NCBI GenBank assembly: GCA_963675185.2
Contig: CAXXOH010000003.1
Location: 1 to 64,000 of the forward strand
Direction: 5' to 3'
Length of the DNA: 64,000 bases
From: Ilyobacter_A sp963675185
GTDB lineage: Bacteria > Fusobacteriota > Fusobacteriia > Fusobacteriales > Fusobacteriaceae
In this document: positions 26,114 through 34,441 of the stretch, one piece after another
Numbering within the stretch: position 1 is the first letter of the stretch
Layout: every line of letters begins with the position of its first letter
Made by a program: the position numbers and the translations under genes
The notes under the pieces: generated by a model
The model's database searches: none
Told to the model about the DNA's origin: nothing
Seen by the model: only the letters and a program-made list of their open reading frames with translations

Positions 26114-27208
26114 ATGCATAGCGATATAGACAAAAAATATATGGCTATGGCTCTTGACCTTGCTAAAAAGGGGGAAGGGGCTGTAAATCCCAACCCCCTT
26201 GTAGGAGCGGTAGTGGTAAAAGATGGAAAAATTATCGGCAAAGGTTACCATAAATACTTTGGCGGGCCACATGCTGAGGTGTATGCCCTTGACGAAGCAG
26301 GAGAAAAGGCCAAAGGTGCTACTATCTATGTTACACTGGAACCATGCTCACATCATGGCAAAACGCCTCCGTGTGCCGAAAAAATAGTAAGTATGGGTGT
26401 AAAAAAGTGTGTTATAGCCATGCTCGACCCCAACCCCCTAGTGGCCGGCAGAGGTGTGAAAATGTTGCAGGATGCAGGGATAGAGGTCAGCTCCGGGCTT
26501 TTGGAAAATGAAGCCGTAGATATGAACAGGGTATTTTTAAAATATATACAAACCGGAACGCCCTATGTCTTTTTAAAGATTGCAATTACTTTGGATGGCA
26601 AAATAGCCACTAGAAACGGTAGTTCAAAGTGGATCACTAATGAACTTGCCAGAAACAGGGTACAAAAATTGAGAAACAAATATATGGGAATAATGGTAGG
26701 TATAGGTACAGTCTTAGCGGATGATCCTAGCCTGACAGCCAGAATTGAAAACGGGGTGAACCCTTACAGGATAGTTATAGATCCGAAACTCGACATACCA
26801 TTGAACTCAAAATTGGTCTTAAACAACACAGACGAAAAGACCATAGTCATAACCAAGACTCAAAATGAGGGAAGTGAAAAATACAGCAAATTAAGCAATA
26901 AAAAGATTAAATTTTTACTATTTGACAAAGATGAATTTGAAATGACGGAGATATTTTCAAAACTTGGAAAACTTAATATAGACTCCGTACTAGTAGAAGG
27001 GGGCAGCTCGGTTGTATCGAGATGCTTTAAAGAGGATATTATAGATGGCGGTGAAATATTTATCGCGCCTAAAATATTAGGGGATGAGAAAGCAACACCT
27101 TTTATAAAGGGGTTTAATTTTGATAAAATCTCGGATGGTTTTGAACTTAAAAACCTAAGGTTTAATACCTATGGTAATAATATATCGGTAGAATTCTACA
27201 ATGATTAA
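26114..27208 (+). CDS. ribD: Bifunctional riboflavin deaminase/reductase
   Basis: 364 residues from ATG 26114 (6 nt after AAAGAGGTG). The N-terminal deaminase has the zinc site HAEVYAL and PCSHHGKTPPC; the C-terminal reductase has TLDGKIATRNGSSKWI and LVEGGSSV. It performs the second and third steps after GTP cyclohydrolase II: deamination of the pyrimidine and NADPH reduction of the ribosyl chain. Confidence 0.95.
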   Translation: MHSDIDKKYMAMALDLAKKGEGAVNPNPLVGAVVVKDGKIIGKGYHKYFGGPHAEVYALDEAGEKAKGATIYVTLEPCSHHGKTPPCAEKIVSMGVKKCVIAMLDPNPLVAGRGVKMLQDAGIEVSSGLLENEAVDMNRVFLKYIQTGTPYVFLKIAITLDGKIATRNGSSKWITNELARNRVQKLRNKYMGIMVGIGTVLADDPSLTARIENGVNPYRIVIDPKLDIPLNSKLVLNNTDEKTIVITKTQNEGSEKYSKLSNKKIKFLLFDKDEFEMTEIFSKLGKLNIDSVLVEGGSSVVSRCFKEDIIDGGEIFIAPKILGDEKATPFIKGFNFDKISDGFELKNLRFNTYGNNISVEFYND

Positions 27209-27213
27209 AGTGG

Positions 27214-27879
27214 GTGATTAAAATTTTTACAGGACTAGTAGAAGAGATGGGAGAAGTTTTAGAAGTAAAAAACGGTGACAAAGCTTTGCATCTTAAAATA
27301 AAATGCAACAAAGTCTTAGAAGGTGCGAAACTTGGGGACAGTATTGCCACAAACGGCACCTGCCTCACAGCTGTTGAGCTTGGCAATAACTATTTTACCG
27401 CCGATGTCATGCATGAAACTGTAAAAAGGACCAACCTGAAGAGACTAAAAGTCGGGGATAAAGTTAATTTGGAAAAATCAATAACCCTTGCCACTCCTCT
27501 AGGCGGTCACCTTGTAACAGGTGATGTGGACTGTGAAGGGAAGATAGTCTCCATAAAAAGAGACGGAATCGCAAAGGTATATACAGTGGAGATAGAGACT
27601 CGCCTCATGAAGTATATAGTCGAAAAGGGAAGGATTACGTTAGACGGTGCAAGCCTTACAATTGTGGACTTTTCATCGAATACGTTGAGCGTATCCCTTA
27701 TACCGCATACACAAGAGATGATCAGCCTCGGCCTGAAAAAGGTTGGGGACTATATAAATGTAGAAACTGATCTAATAGGAAAGTACGTGGAAAGGCTTAT
27801 GAACTTCAAAGAGGAAGGTCAAGAAGAGAAAAAGAGTGGCATAACAAAAGATTTTTTACTAAAGAACGGTTTTTTTTAA
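27214..27879 (+). CDS. ribE: Riboflavin synthase, alpha subunit
   Basis: 221 residues made of two lumazine-binding repeats: FTGLVEEMGEV with NGTCLTAVE, and CEGKIVSIKRDG with DGASLTIVD. It dismutates two lumazines to riboflavin. The start is uncertain: GTG 27214 is used here, but GGGTGA at 27212-27217 would fit an ATT codon at 27223, giving the usual N-terminus MFTGLVEE. Only 5 bp from ribD, so translation is coupled. Confidence 0.93.
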   Translation: MIKIFTGLVEEMGEVLEVKNGDKALHLKIKCNKVLEGAKLGDSIATNGTCLTAVELGNNYFTADVMHETVKRTNLKRLKVGDKVNLEKSITLATPLGGHLVTGDVDCEGKIVSIKRDGIAKVYTVEIETRLMKYIVEKGRITLDGASLTIVDFSSNTLSVSLIPHTQEMISLGLKKVGDYINVETDLIGKYVERLMNFKEEGQEEKKSGITKDFLLKNGFF

Positions 27880-27899
27880 AACCTTAGGAGGGGAAAGAT

Positions 27900-29111
27900 A
27901 TGTTAGATAGGATAGAAGATGCAATAGAAGATATAAAAAATGGTAAAATGATAATCGTAGTAGACGATGAAAATAGAGAAAACGAGGGGGATCTTGTCCT
28001 TGCGGGGGAAATGGTCTCTTATGACGCTATAAATTTCATGGCAAAATACGGTAGAGGGCTTATTTGCGTGCCTATGACCCCTACCAGAGCAGACGAACTT
28101 GAGCTAGGGCAAATGGTGCAGCAGAATACAGACTCACATGGTACAGCATTTACTGTATCAGTGGACTCTATGGAGGGTACAACAACTGGTATATCAATAG
28201 CAGACAGAGTAAAAACCATAAAGGACCTAGGCGACAGAAACAAGTTTGGAAGAGACTTTAAAAAACCAGGACACATATTCCCACTTGTTGCCAAAAATGG
28301 TGGGGTGCTTGTGAGAGAGGGGCATACTGAAGCTGCAGTTGACTTTGCAAAACTGGCTGGTCTCAAACCATATGGGGTTATATGTGAGATACTAAAAGAA
28401 GACGGTACCATGGCAAGGTTAGATGACCTGAGGATTTTCGCTAAGGAGCATGACCTTAAGATAGTAAGTATAGAAGATCTTGTAAAATACAGAAAAAGTC
28501 ATGACACCCTTGTTAAAAGAGTAGCTGTCGCAGACATGCCGACAGAGTGGGGGGATTTCAAACTTTACGGCTATGACAACGAACTAGACGACAAAGAGCA
28601 TCTTGCCCTTGTTAAAGGGAATATTGAAGGCAAAGAGAACGTTCTTACCAGACTACATTCTGAGTGTTTTACAGGGGATGTATTGGGATCGCGTAGATGT
28701 GACTGCGGACCTCAACTGCACTCTTCTATGCTTAGAATAGAAGAAGAGGGGGAGGGCATCGTCCTCTATCTAAGACAAGAGGGAAGGGGTATAGGACTGT
28801 TCAACAAGATGAAAGCCTACAACCTGCAGGATGAGGGGTTTGATACTGTAGAGGCCAATGAAAAGCTTGGTTTTGAAGCTGACTTAAGAGACTATGTAAT
28901 AGCTTCTCAAATTCTAAAAGACCTTGGCGTAAAATCAGTTAGACTTATGACAAATAATCCAAAAAAAATAAATGGTCTTAAAGAATATGGAATAGATGTA
29001 AAAGAAAGAAAAGAGCTAGAAATAGGAGCCAGGGAAGAAAACATTAGATACCTTAAAACAAAAAAAGAAAAACTTGGACACATGCTTAAATTAGACGAAG
29101 ATAATAAGTAA
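27900..29111 (+). CDS. ribBA: 3,4-dihydroxybutanone-4-phosphate synthase / GTP cyclohydrolase II
   Basis: 403 residues. RibB half (1-200): VDDENRENEGDLVLAGE, RAGHTEAAVDFAKLAG-like block GHTEAAVDFAKLAGL and others. RibA half: HSECFTGDVLGSRRCDCG (zinc and catalytic Cys), LRQEGRGIGLFNKMKAYNLQ and LMTNNPKK. It supplies both precursors of riboflavin. AGGAGGGG precedes the ATG. Last gene of the operon; its terminator is broken by an insertion 20 bp later. Confidence 0.96.
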   Translation: MLDRIEDAIEDIKNGKMIIVVDDENRENEGDLVLAGEMVSYDAINFMAKYGRGLICVPMTPTRADELELGQMVQQNTDSHGTAFTVSVDSMEGTTTGISIADRVKTIKDLGDRNKFGRDFKKPGHIFPLVAKNGGVLVREGHTEAAVDFAKLAGLKPYGVICEILKEDGTMARLDDLRIFAKEHDLKIVSIEDLVKYRKSHDTLVKRVAVADMPTEWGDFKLYGYDNELDDKEHLALVKGNIEGKENVLTRLHSECFTGDVLGSRRCDCGPQLHSSMLRIEEEGEGIVLYLRQEGRGIGLFNKMKAYNLQDEGFDTVEANEKLGFEADLRDYVIASQILKDLGVKSVRLMTNNPKKINGLKEYGIDVKERKELEIGAREENIRYLKTKKEKLGHMLKLDEDNK

Positions 29112-29114
29112 TAG

Positions 29115-29133
29115 AAAAAAAGAGCCTGGCTAG
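29115..29133 (+). terminator. Terminator of the rib operon, left half; split by a 187-bp insertion
   Basis: AAAAAAAGAGCC (29115-29126) is fully complementary to GGCTCTTTTTTT (29330-29341). Together they make a 12-bp stem with a U tract and an 11-nt head containing CTAG. The insertion at 29134-29320 is flanked by CTAG on both sides (29130-29133, 29321-29324). Confidence 0.8.
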
Positions 29134-29320
29134 TATAATCCCCTTAAAGTATACACAATAAAAAAAGCTATTGTATAATAGTTTTAAAGTGTTGCTTTAA
29201 GGGGTTTTTTGTTTGAGAAAAAATAATAAATACACAAAGGAAGGAATTTATAGATATATAAAGTTTTACAATCGAGAAAGAATACAACTATATTTAATTG
29301 TCTACTTGACAGGGTCAAGA
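29134..29320 (+). mobile_element. 187-bp internally deleted IS3-like element (MITE-like)
   Basis: The right end codes, in one frame, for YRYIKFYNRERIQL, the usual end of IS3-family (IS150-type) OrfB, then TTGTCTACTTGACAGGGTCA as the terminal repeat. The left end TATAATCCCC...AAAGTATACA is an imperfect inverted copy (14 of the first 22 positions match). CTAG is duplicated at the ends, in the 3-5 bp range of IS3. A long stem CCCCTTAAAG / CTTTAAGGGG with TTTTTT lies inside. It cannot code for transposase. Confidence 0.65.
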
Positions 29321-29460
29321 CTAGGTACGGGCTCTTTTTTTAAGCATATCCATGCTTTTTTTACGTGGTTATAGTGTATATAGAACACAAAATGTTTTTT
29401 TTTGGAAAATAATCGAAAAAGAAGTATACTATTAAAAAGGGATGTGTGCGGGGTGATTTA

Positions 29461-31275
29461 ATGGATTATAAGAAGTATCGTAAATGGTTTTTTATAAAAA
29501 ATTTGATTATCTGTATGCTCATAACTTTAGGATTGACAGCATTTGCATACAGAATTGAACTGGAGACCTTGTTAACCCAGCTTCAGAGCATTGAAAATAG
29601 AGAAAATGATATTGTTGTGAAACGAATAAGAAAACAGTTTGAAGAGATTATTGCCGACTTATATATTCTCTCCGAGCTATCTAGTACAAGAAAATTTGCC
29701 AACTCAGCCAATGTAGCCAACTTAGATGAATTAGAGAGTGATTTCTCGAACTTGGCAAAACGAAAGAAGATATACCAAAAAATAAGCTATATCGATTCAG
29801 AGGGTAATTTTATAGCTGGAGTACAGTACAATGAAACTCTAGACCATGCCTACCCGCTACAAAGAGTGCAGAGCAATCTAGATACAGACGTTTACACAGA
29901 TACTAAATCTATCTTTAAAGATCAAATATACGTCTCTTCTTTCGATATGACAATTGAAAACACAAATTCTGATATCCCGCACATAAAATTTGCCATAGGA
30001 GTTTATGACGACAGCAACTCCAGAAAGGGCATCGTACTTTTAGACTATATGGGCGACAAACTGTTAGAGCTGATGGATCAATACAGTTTTTACGAGAACA
30101 GAAGCGAAAATTTTATTTTAAACAGGGATGGAGAATCTCTGAAAGTATCACAGTCTCTCAGAGAAAAAGTCTTAGAAAAAAAATCAGCAGAAAAAATTTT
30201 TTTTAAGAAAGTTTTCCCAGAAGAGTGGGAGAAAATGACAAGTGCCGCTAGCGGTGACTTTTTTAGTGAAAATGGTTTCTACGTGTATACAACATTTTTC
30301 CCGTTACTTGAAATATACAAGGTAGGTAGAGATTTTGAAAATTTTGCCCTGTCGGAACAGGGCGGTATGGATGTTACCAAGTATTCTTGGAAACTAGTGT
30401 CACATATACCAGTGAAGAGCATGAACTCTTTAAAATTTAATATAATTAAAAAATACACCGCTTTGGATTTTTCTCTTTTCGCCATAATGGCACTCATATT
30501 GTGGATATTAGCAGATGAGAGTATGAATAAAAAGATCGCCGAGAAAAACTTGATGCTTCAAAATGAGGAATTGAAAAAAGCTAACGACATGAAGGATAAA
30601 TTTTTCTCCATAATAGCCCATGACTTGAAAACTCCTTTTACCGGACTTTTAGGCCTTATGGAAATACTTATGAAAAAACACGGAAATTTGAGCGAAGAGA
30701 GGAAAGAAAGGTTCTTAAAAGAAATATACAGAACATTAAAGCATACATACAACCTCTTAGAAAATCTTCTTCAGTGGTCTAGGCTGCAAACACAAAATAT
30801 AGACTTCTCACCTACAGAGCTGAAGCTTAAGGAGTTGCTGCAAGACACAGTATCTCTGCTTTCAATTAACGCCAGCAGAAAAGATATTGTGATCAGCATG
30901 GATGTAGCCACTGAACAAGTAGTTTATGGAGACAGCAAGATGCTACAGGTTATATTCAGAAACATCCTGTCAAACGCGATAAAATACACCGGAAGAGATG
31001 GCGGTATACAAATAAACGCCGTATCCAATGACGATGAAGTGGAGATAAGCATAAAAGACAACGGCATAGGCATGAGTAGAGAAATCTTGTCTAGAATATT
31101 TGATAAAAACATGAAATACAGTACTTTAGGTACAGAAAACGAGATAGGAACCGGTTTAGGTTTGATACTGGTAAAAGAATTTTTAAAAAGAAACAATGGA
31201 AGAATTATCGCAGATAGCGAAGTTGGAGAAGGAACTGAGTTCAAAATAACCCTACCTATGAAAAGATGGCTGTAG
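29461..31275 (+). CDS. Orphan sensor histidine kinase
   Basis: 604 residues from ATG 29461, behind GGGGTGA. Membrane segment about 10-28, an extracytoplasmic sensor region of about 300 residues, a second span (LFAIMALILWIL), a short coiled linker, HisKA with the phosphorylated His in IIAHDLKTPFTGLLGLM, and HATPase with N box (FRNILSNAIKYTG), G1 (IKDNGIGM) and G2 (GTGLGLILVKEF). No response regulator is adjacent, so its partner is elsewhere. The sensor region is not assigned; its layout suggests a dCache-like fold. Confidence 0.9.
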   Translation: MDYKKYRKWFFIKNLIICMLITLGLTAFAYRIELETLLTQLQSIENRENDIVVKRIRKQFEEIIADLYILSELSSTRKFANSANVANLDELESDFSNLAKRKKIYQKISYIDSEGNFIAGVQYNETLDHAYPLQRVQSNLDTDVYTDTKSIFKDQIYVSSFDMTIENTNSDIPHIKFAIGVYDDSNSRKGIVLLDYMGDKLLELMDQYSFYENRSENFILNRDGESLKVSQSLREKVLEKKSAEKIFFKKVFPEEWEKMTSAASGDFFSENGFYVYTTFFPLLEIYKVGRDFENFALSEQGGMDVTKYSWKLVSHIPVKSMNSLKFNIIKKYTALDFSLFAIMALILWILADESMNKKIAEKNLMLQNEELKKANDMKDKFFSIIAHDLKTPFTGLLGLMEILMKKHGNLSEERKERFLKEIYRTLKHTYNLLENLLQWSRLQTQNIDFSPTELKLKELLQDTVSLLSINASRKDIVISMDVATEQVVYGDSKMLQVIFRNILSNAIKYTGRDGGIQINAVSNDDEVEISIKDNGIGMSREILSRIFDKNMKYSTLGTENEIGTGLGLILVKEFLKRNNGRIIADSEVGEGTEFKITLPMKRWL

Positions 31276-31295
31276 TACATGGCCATCTTTTTTAT
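31263..31295 (+). terminator. Terminator overlapping the kinase stop codon
   Basis: AAGATGGC (31263-31270) and GCCATCTT (31282-31289) followed by TTTTATA. The stop TAG lies in the loop. Confidence 0.75.
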
Positions 31296-31489
31296 ATTTA
31301 TATCAGAAAAAAACACAGCAGGGCCATGGTTTTGGTTATAAAAATATTTCATTATATTCCCAAAGTCGTTTTTGGATATTGCCCAAGGCCTCTACTCGAA
31401 TTTTAAAAAATAATTTTAAAACAATGGCAATTGTGGTATTCTAATAACACAGTGCTGCCTTAAATATACTTACTAAAGGGGGGGTAATT

Positions 31490-32038
31490 ATGGGAATTAA
31501 CAATTACGGCAAGTTTCTCGAAAAATTTAACGAAGAACACAGTCGGTATCTGGGGACTGTTAAAGTTATCATCTTCGACTGGGGGGACACCCTCATGAGG
31601 GACTACGGCTATGAAGGCAGTATGGTATACTGGCCTAAAATCTCTTTGATTCCGGGTGTAGAAGAGTGTTTAAAAGTATTATTTGAAAGCTATTTTATTT
31701 GTGTGGCATCAAATGCAGGTGATTCTGATGCAGAACTACTGGGTATGGCTCTCGAAAAAGTAGGTATTAAAAAATATTTTGAAAAATTATACACCTCAAA
31801 AGAATTGGGATGTGAAAAGCCTGATTTAAATTTCTTTAAAATGATAGCCAGCGATTTAGGAGTAAAGCCCGCTGAATGTGTTATGATCGGGAACAGCTAT
31901 ACAAATGACGTTTTCCCAGCAAAAAAATTTGGGATGAAAGCCATTTTCTTTGATGAGCATGATAAAGGGCAACTTGGCATGGCCGATTTTAAAATAAGCT
32001 CTATGAGTGAACTAATAGATGTCTTAAAAAAAATATGA
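31490..32038 (+). CDS. HAD-family hydrolase
   Basis: 182 residues. Motif I is IIFDWGDTLM: nucleophile Asp is present, but the usual second Asp (DxD) is Gly, as in a subset of HAD proteins. Motif II is in VASNAG, motif III/IV are EKPDLNFF and VMIGNSYTNDV. It is a HAD-IA phosphatase by layout; substrate unknown. GGGGGGG precedes the ATG. The downstream terminator is shared with the convergent GNAT operon. Confidence 0.8.
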   Translation: MGINNYGKFLEKFNEEHSRYLGTVKVIIFDWGDTLMRDYGYEGSMVYWPKISLIPGVEECLKVLFESYFICVASNAGDSDAELLGMALEKVGIKKYFEKLYTSKELGCEKPDLNFFKMIASDLGVKPAECVMIGNSYTNDVFPAKKFGMKAIFFDEHDKGQLGMADFKISSMSELIDVLKKI

Positions 32039-32066
32039 CCCCTTCAAAGGGGGTCATATTTTTTTG
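32032..32066. terminator. Bidirectional terminator
   Basis: Perfect 11-bp arms AATATGACCCC (32032-32042) and GGGGTCATATT (32050-32060), with T runs outward on both strands. It separates the HAD gene (plus) from the KamA operon (minus). Confidence 0.88.
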
Positions 32067-32530
32067 CTATATATCACTTTACTGTCTCCGTCGGAATAGA
32101 AATCTTTTACAACTGCATGTATGGAGAAACCGCACCTTTCATAGAAGTTCCGGGTATCAAAATACCTCAATCTAGAAGAAGTTTCTACAAACAAAAGTTT
32201 GCCTCCAGATTTTTTTATCTCCACCTCGGCTGCCTCCATAAGAACTTTACCCTGTCCCTGACCCTTCTTTTCATCATCTACAACTATCCAGTAAATATCG
32301 TATCTATTATCTGTACAAGGAGTTTTCCCAAAACATATAAAACCTGACAGCTTACTTGAATTGCCTTCTAAGCTGCATATAAAATTATAGCCACTCTCTT
32401 CGCCTTTTGTTAGGTATTCATCTACAACTTCCATCCCTATATCTATCTCATATGGATAAAAGTAGCCTGATGACTGTAATATCTCATATATTCTGTTCCT
32501 ATCCTCTTCTAATATATAGTATCTTTGCAT
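32054..32530 (-). CDS. GNAT N-acetyltransferase
   Basis: 158 residues with the acetyl-CoA binding motif IVVDDEKKGQGQGKVLMEAA (Q-x-x-G-x-G form), then FVETSSRLRY and FYERCGF. Last gene of the operon with KamA and two ATP-grasp proteins, 12 bp after the second ATP-grasp gene, so it probably acetylates their product, or an intermediate. It recalls AblB, which acetylates beta-lysine made by AblA, but it is not obviously the same subfamily. Confidence 0.8.
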   Translation of the reverse strand: MQRYYILEEDRNRIYEILQSSGYFYPYEIDIGMEVVDEYLTKGEESGYNFICSLEGNSSKLSGFICFGKTPCTDNRYDIYWIVVDDEKKGQGQGKVLMEAAEVEIKKSGGKLLFVETSSRLRYFDTRNFYERCGFSIHAVVKDFYSDGDSKVIYSKKI

Positions 32531-32542
32531 CTGCTCTTCCCC

Positions 32543-33463
32543 TTAAAAGTCATTTAATATTTTTTCTACGACATCTTTTTTAGAATATCCCAAATTTTGT
32601 GCTGCGGCTATAAATCCACTATCAGGAGATATGCAAGGATTGGGATTTACTTCTAACACGTAGATTTTCCCGGCAGAGTCCATCCTAAAATCCACTCTGG
32701 CATACCCCTTCATATTAAAAAGTTCCCAACATTTTTTTCCTATAACTTTCAATTTTGCACTCAGCTCTTCTTCAATATGAAAAGTTCTAAAGGTGTTTTT
32801 GTACTGGAAGGAATCCTCCTCCCATTTTGCCTTGTACCCAAGTATTTTAGGTATGTCCTCAAATCCTCTGAAAACAATTTCTGCCGGCTCTAGGACCTCT
32901 CCTGCAAGTATCGCCACATTAAACTCTCTACCGTCCACATACTCCTCTAAAAAAAAGTTTCTGGGATCGTAATTTTTTAAACTTTCATCAACAGATGTAA
33001 AAAGTTTTTCATCATCTATTCCAAGCGAGCCGTCTTCCCAAGTAGGTTTTACAAGATACTGCTTCCCAAGAATAAATTTTGGGTTATCAATTCTTAACCA
33101 GCTAGGGGTCAGAATATTGTTTTTTCCCATAAACTCCTTAGCCACCACTTTGTTTTGACATATAAACATCTGGTCATGCTTAGTTCCGGTATAGGGGATA
33201 CCTATATGTTCCAATATCCCTGGAGCAAGGCAGATTAACTTTCCATTGTTCTCAACAGATTCCACAAGATTAAATACCATATCCGGCTTCACTTTCGATA
33301 TGCTAGTTAAAAAACTTTTTACGTCCAAGGAAAATTCAAGTTTTTCGACCTGATATCCCTTTCCAGAAAGCCCTTCTTCTACCAATGAAACCTGATCTAA
33401 AACATCCTTCTCATCTTGAGCTGGATTTTCTGAAAGTTCGTTATACAAGATCAAGATTTTCAA
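32543..33463 (-). CDS. ATP-grasp ligase (D-Ala-D-Ala ligase-like), second of two
   Basis: About 306 residues from TTG 33463. This start is chosen because translation as KILILYNELS fits the family, and the start overlaps the end of the previous gene by 23 nt, typical of coupling. DFNLV-like block PDMVFNLVESV, GIPYTGT, LVKPTWEDGSLG (ATP-binding Lys), FLEEYVDGREFNVAILAG, KGYARVDFRMD and LEVNPNPCI (metal-binding E and N) are all present. D-Ala-D-Ala ligase relatives join carboxylates to amines with ATP. The chromosome's true Ddl should be elsewhere, since this pair lies with an aminomutase. Confidence 0.85.
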   Translation of the reverse strand: MKILILYNELSENPAQDEKDVLDQVSLVEEGLSGKGYQVEKLEFSLDVKSFLTSISKVKPDMVFNLVESVENNGKLICLAPGILEHIGIPYTGTKHDQMFICQNKVVAKEFMGKNNILTPSWLRIDNPKFILGKQYLVKPTWEDGSLGIDDEKLFTSVDESLKNYDPRNFFLEEYVDGREFNVAILAGEVLEPAEIVFRGFEDIPKILGYKAKWEEDSFQYKNTFRTFHIEEELSAKLKVIGKKCWELFNMKGYARVDFRMDSAGKIYVLEVNPNPCISPDSGFIAAAQNLGYSKKDVVEKILNDF

Positions 33464-34439
33464 ATTTCTTCGTCCCGTGCCTTTCGATTGCTGAATCCAC
33501 AATCATTTTTATAAGTTCCCTGTATGGGATGCCGTTTAAACGACACAATATTGGCAGGTCTGAATGTATATAATTAAGGCCTGCAAGGGGGTTTACCTCT
33601 ATAAAGTTGGCCACGTTTTTCTCGTCAAACCTTATATCTATTCTTCCTCCGTCCCTACATCCTAAAGATTTCCATGCAGCTAGGGCAACCTCTTCACATT
33701 GTTTATACACCTTTTTTTCAACACCGCTATATTCGATCAACTCTTCATAATTATCCTTACTTTCAAAAGAGTATATATTAGTGTCTCCTTTAAAATTAAC
33801 CTCCATCATACCGACAACTTTTGAATTTTTTCCGGTTCCCACTATACCCACAGTAAACTCTCTGCCTGGGAGATACTTTTCAACAAGAACTGGCTGCTTA
33901 TATTTCTCTAAAAGGAATTTACAAGTGGTAGTAAGCTGTTCCCTATTCTCTATTTTAGATAGCTGACTAACACCTTTGCCGGTACCCTCTGCAACAGGTT
34001 TTGCGAACATCGGGAATCCAAATTTTATATTTTCAAGCTCTTCCAACTCCTCTACAACATGAAATTCGGCAGTAGGTACGCCCGCATCTCTCACCACCCT
34101 TTTAGCCATACCTTTGTGGAGTGTAAGAGTCAACACCAATGGATCTGAAAAAACGTACGGGATATTGTATGCTTCCAAAAGTGCAGGGACCTGAGCTTCT
34201 CTTGAGATTCCGTAAATACCTTCACAGATATTGAAAACCATATCCCATTTTTCACCCGAAACTATCCTTTTATTCAACTCGTGGAATCTTCCTATCCTGT
34301 CCACTTGGAAGCTTAGCTCTTTCAATGAGATCTCTATGCCGGCGATGGTTTCTTCGGTATCAAACTCTGCTACCTCCTCTTTACTGTATCCAAGCTCTAG
34401 ATAATCCTCTTTTAAATCGTATGTCAAGCCTATTCTCAT
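33441..34439 (-). CDS. ATP-grasp ligase (D-Ala-D-Ala ligase-like), first of two
   Basis: 332 residues, starting 2 bp after the KamA stop. Family blocks: DMVFNICEGIYG, LPALLE-like VPALLEAYNIPYVF, FAKPVAEGTGKGV (ATP Lys and glycine loop), LVEKYLPGREFTVGIVG, GGRIDIRFDEKN and FIEVNPLAGLN. It is a diverged paralogue of the next gene, each with its own set of catalytic residues, so two bond-forming steps are likely. Substrates unknown. Confidence 0.85.
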   Translation of the reverse strand: MRIGLTYDLKEDYLELGYSKEEVAEFDTEETIAGIEISLKELSFQVDRIGRFHELNKRIVSGEKWDMVFNICEGIYGISREAQVPALLEAYNIPYVFSDPLVLTLTLHKGMAKRVVRDAGVPTAEFHVVEELEELENIKFGFPMFAKPVAEGTGKGVSQLSKIENREQLTTTCKFLLEKYKQPVLVEKYLPGREFTVGIVGTGKNSKVVGMMEVNFKGDTNIYSFESKDNYEELIEYSGVEKKVYKQCEEVALAAWKSLGCRDGGRIDIRFDEKNVANFIEVNPLAGLNYIHSDLPILCRLNGIPYRELIKMIVDSAIERHGTKKFENLDLV

Positions 34440-34441
34440 GC

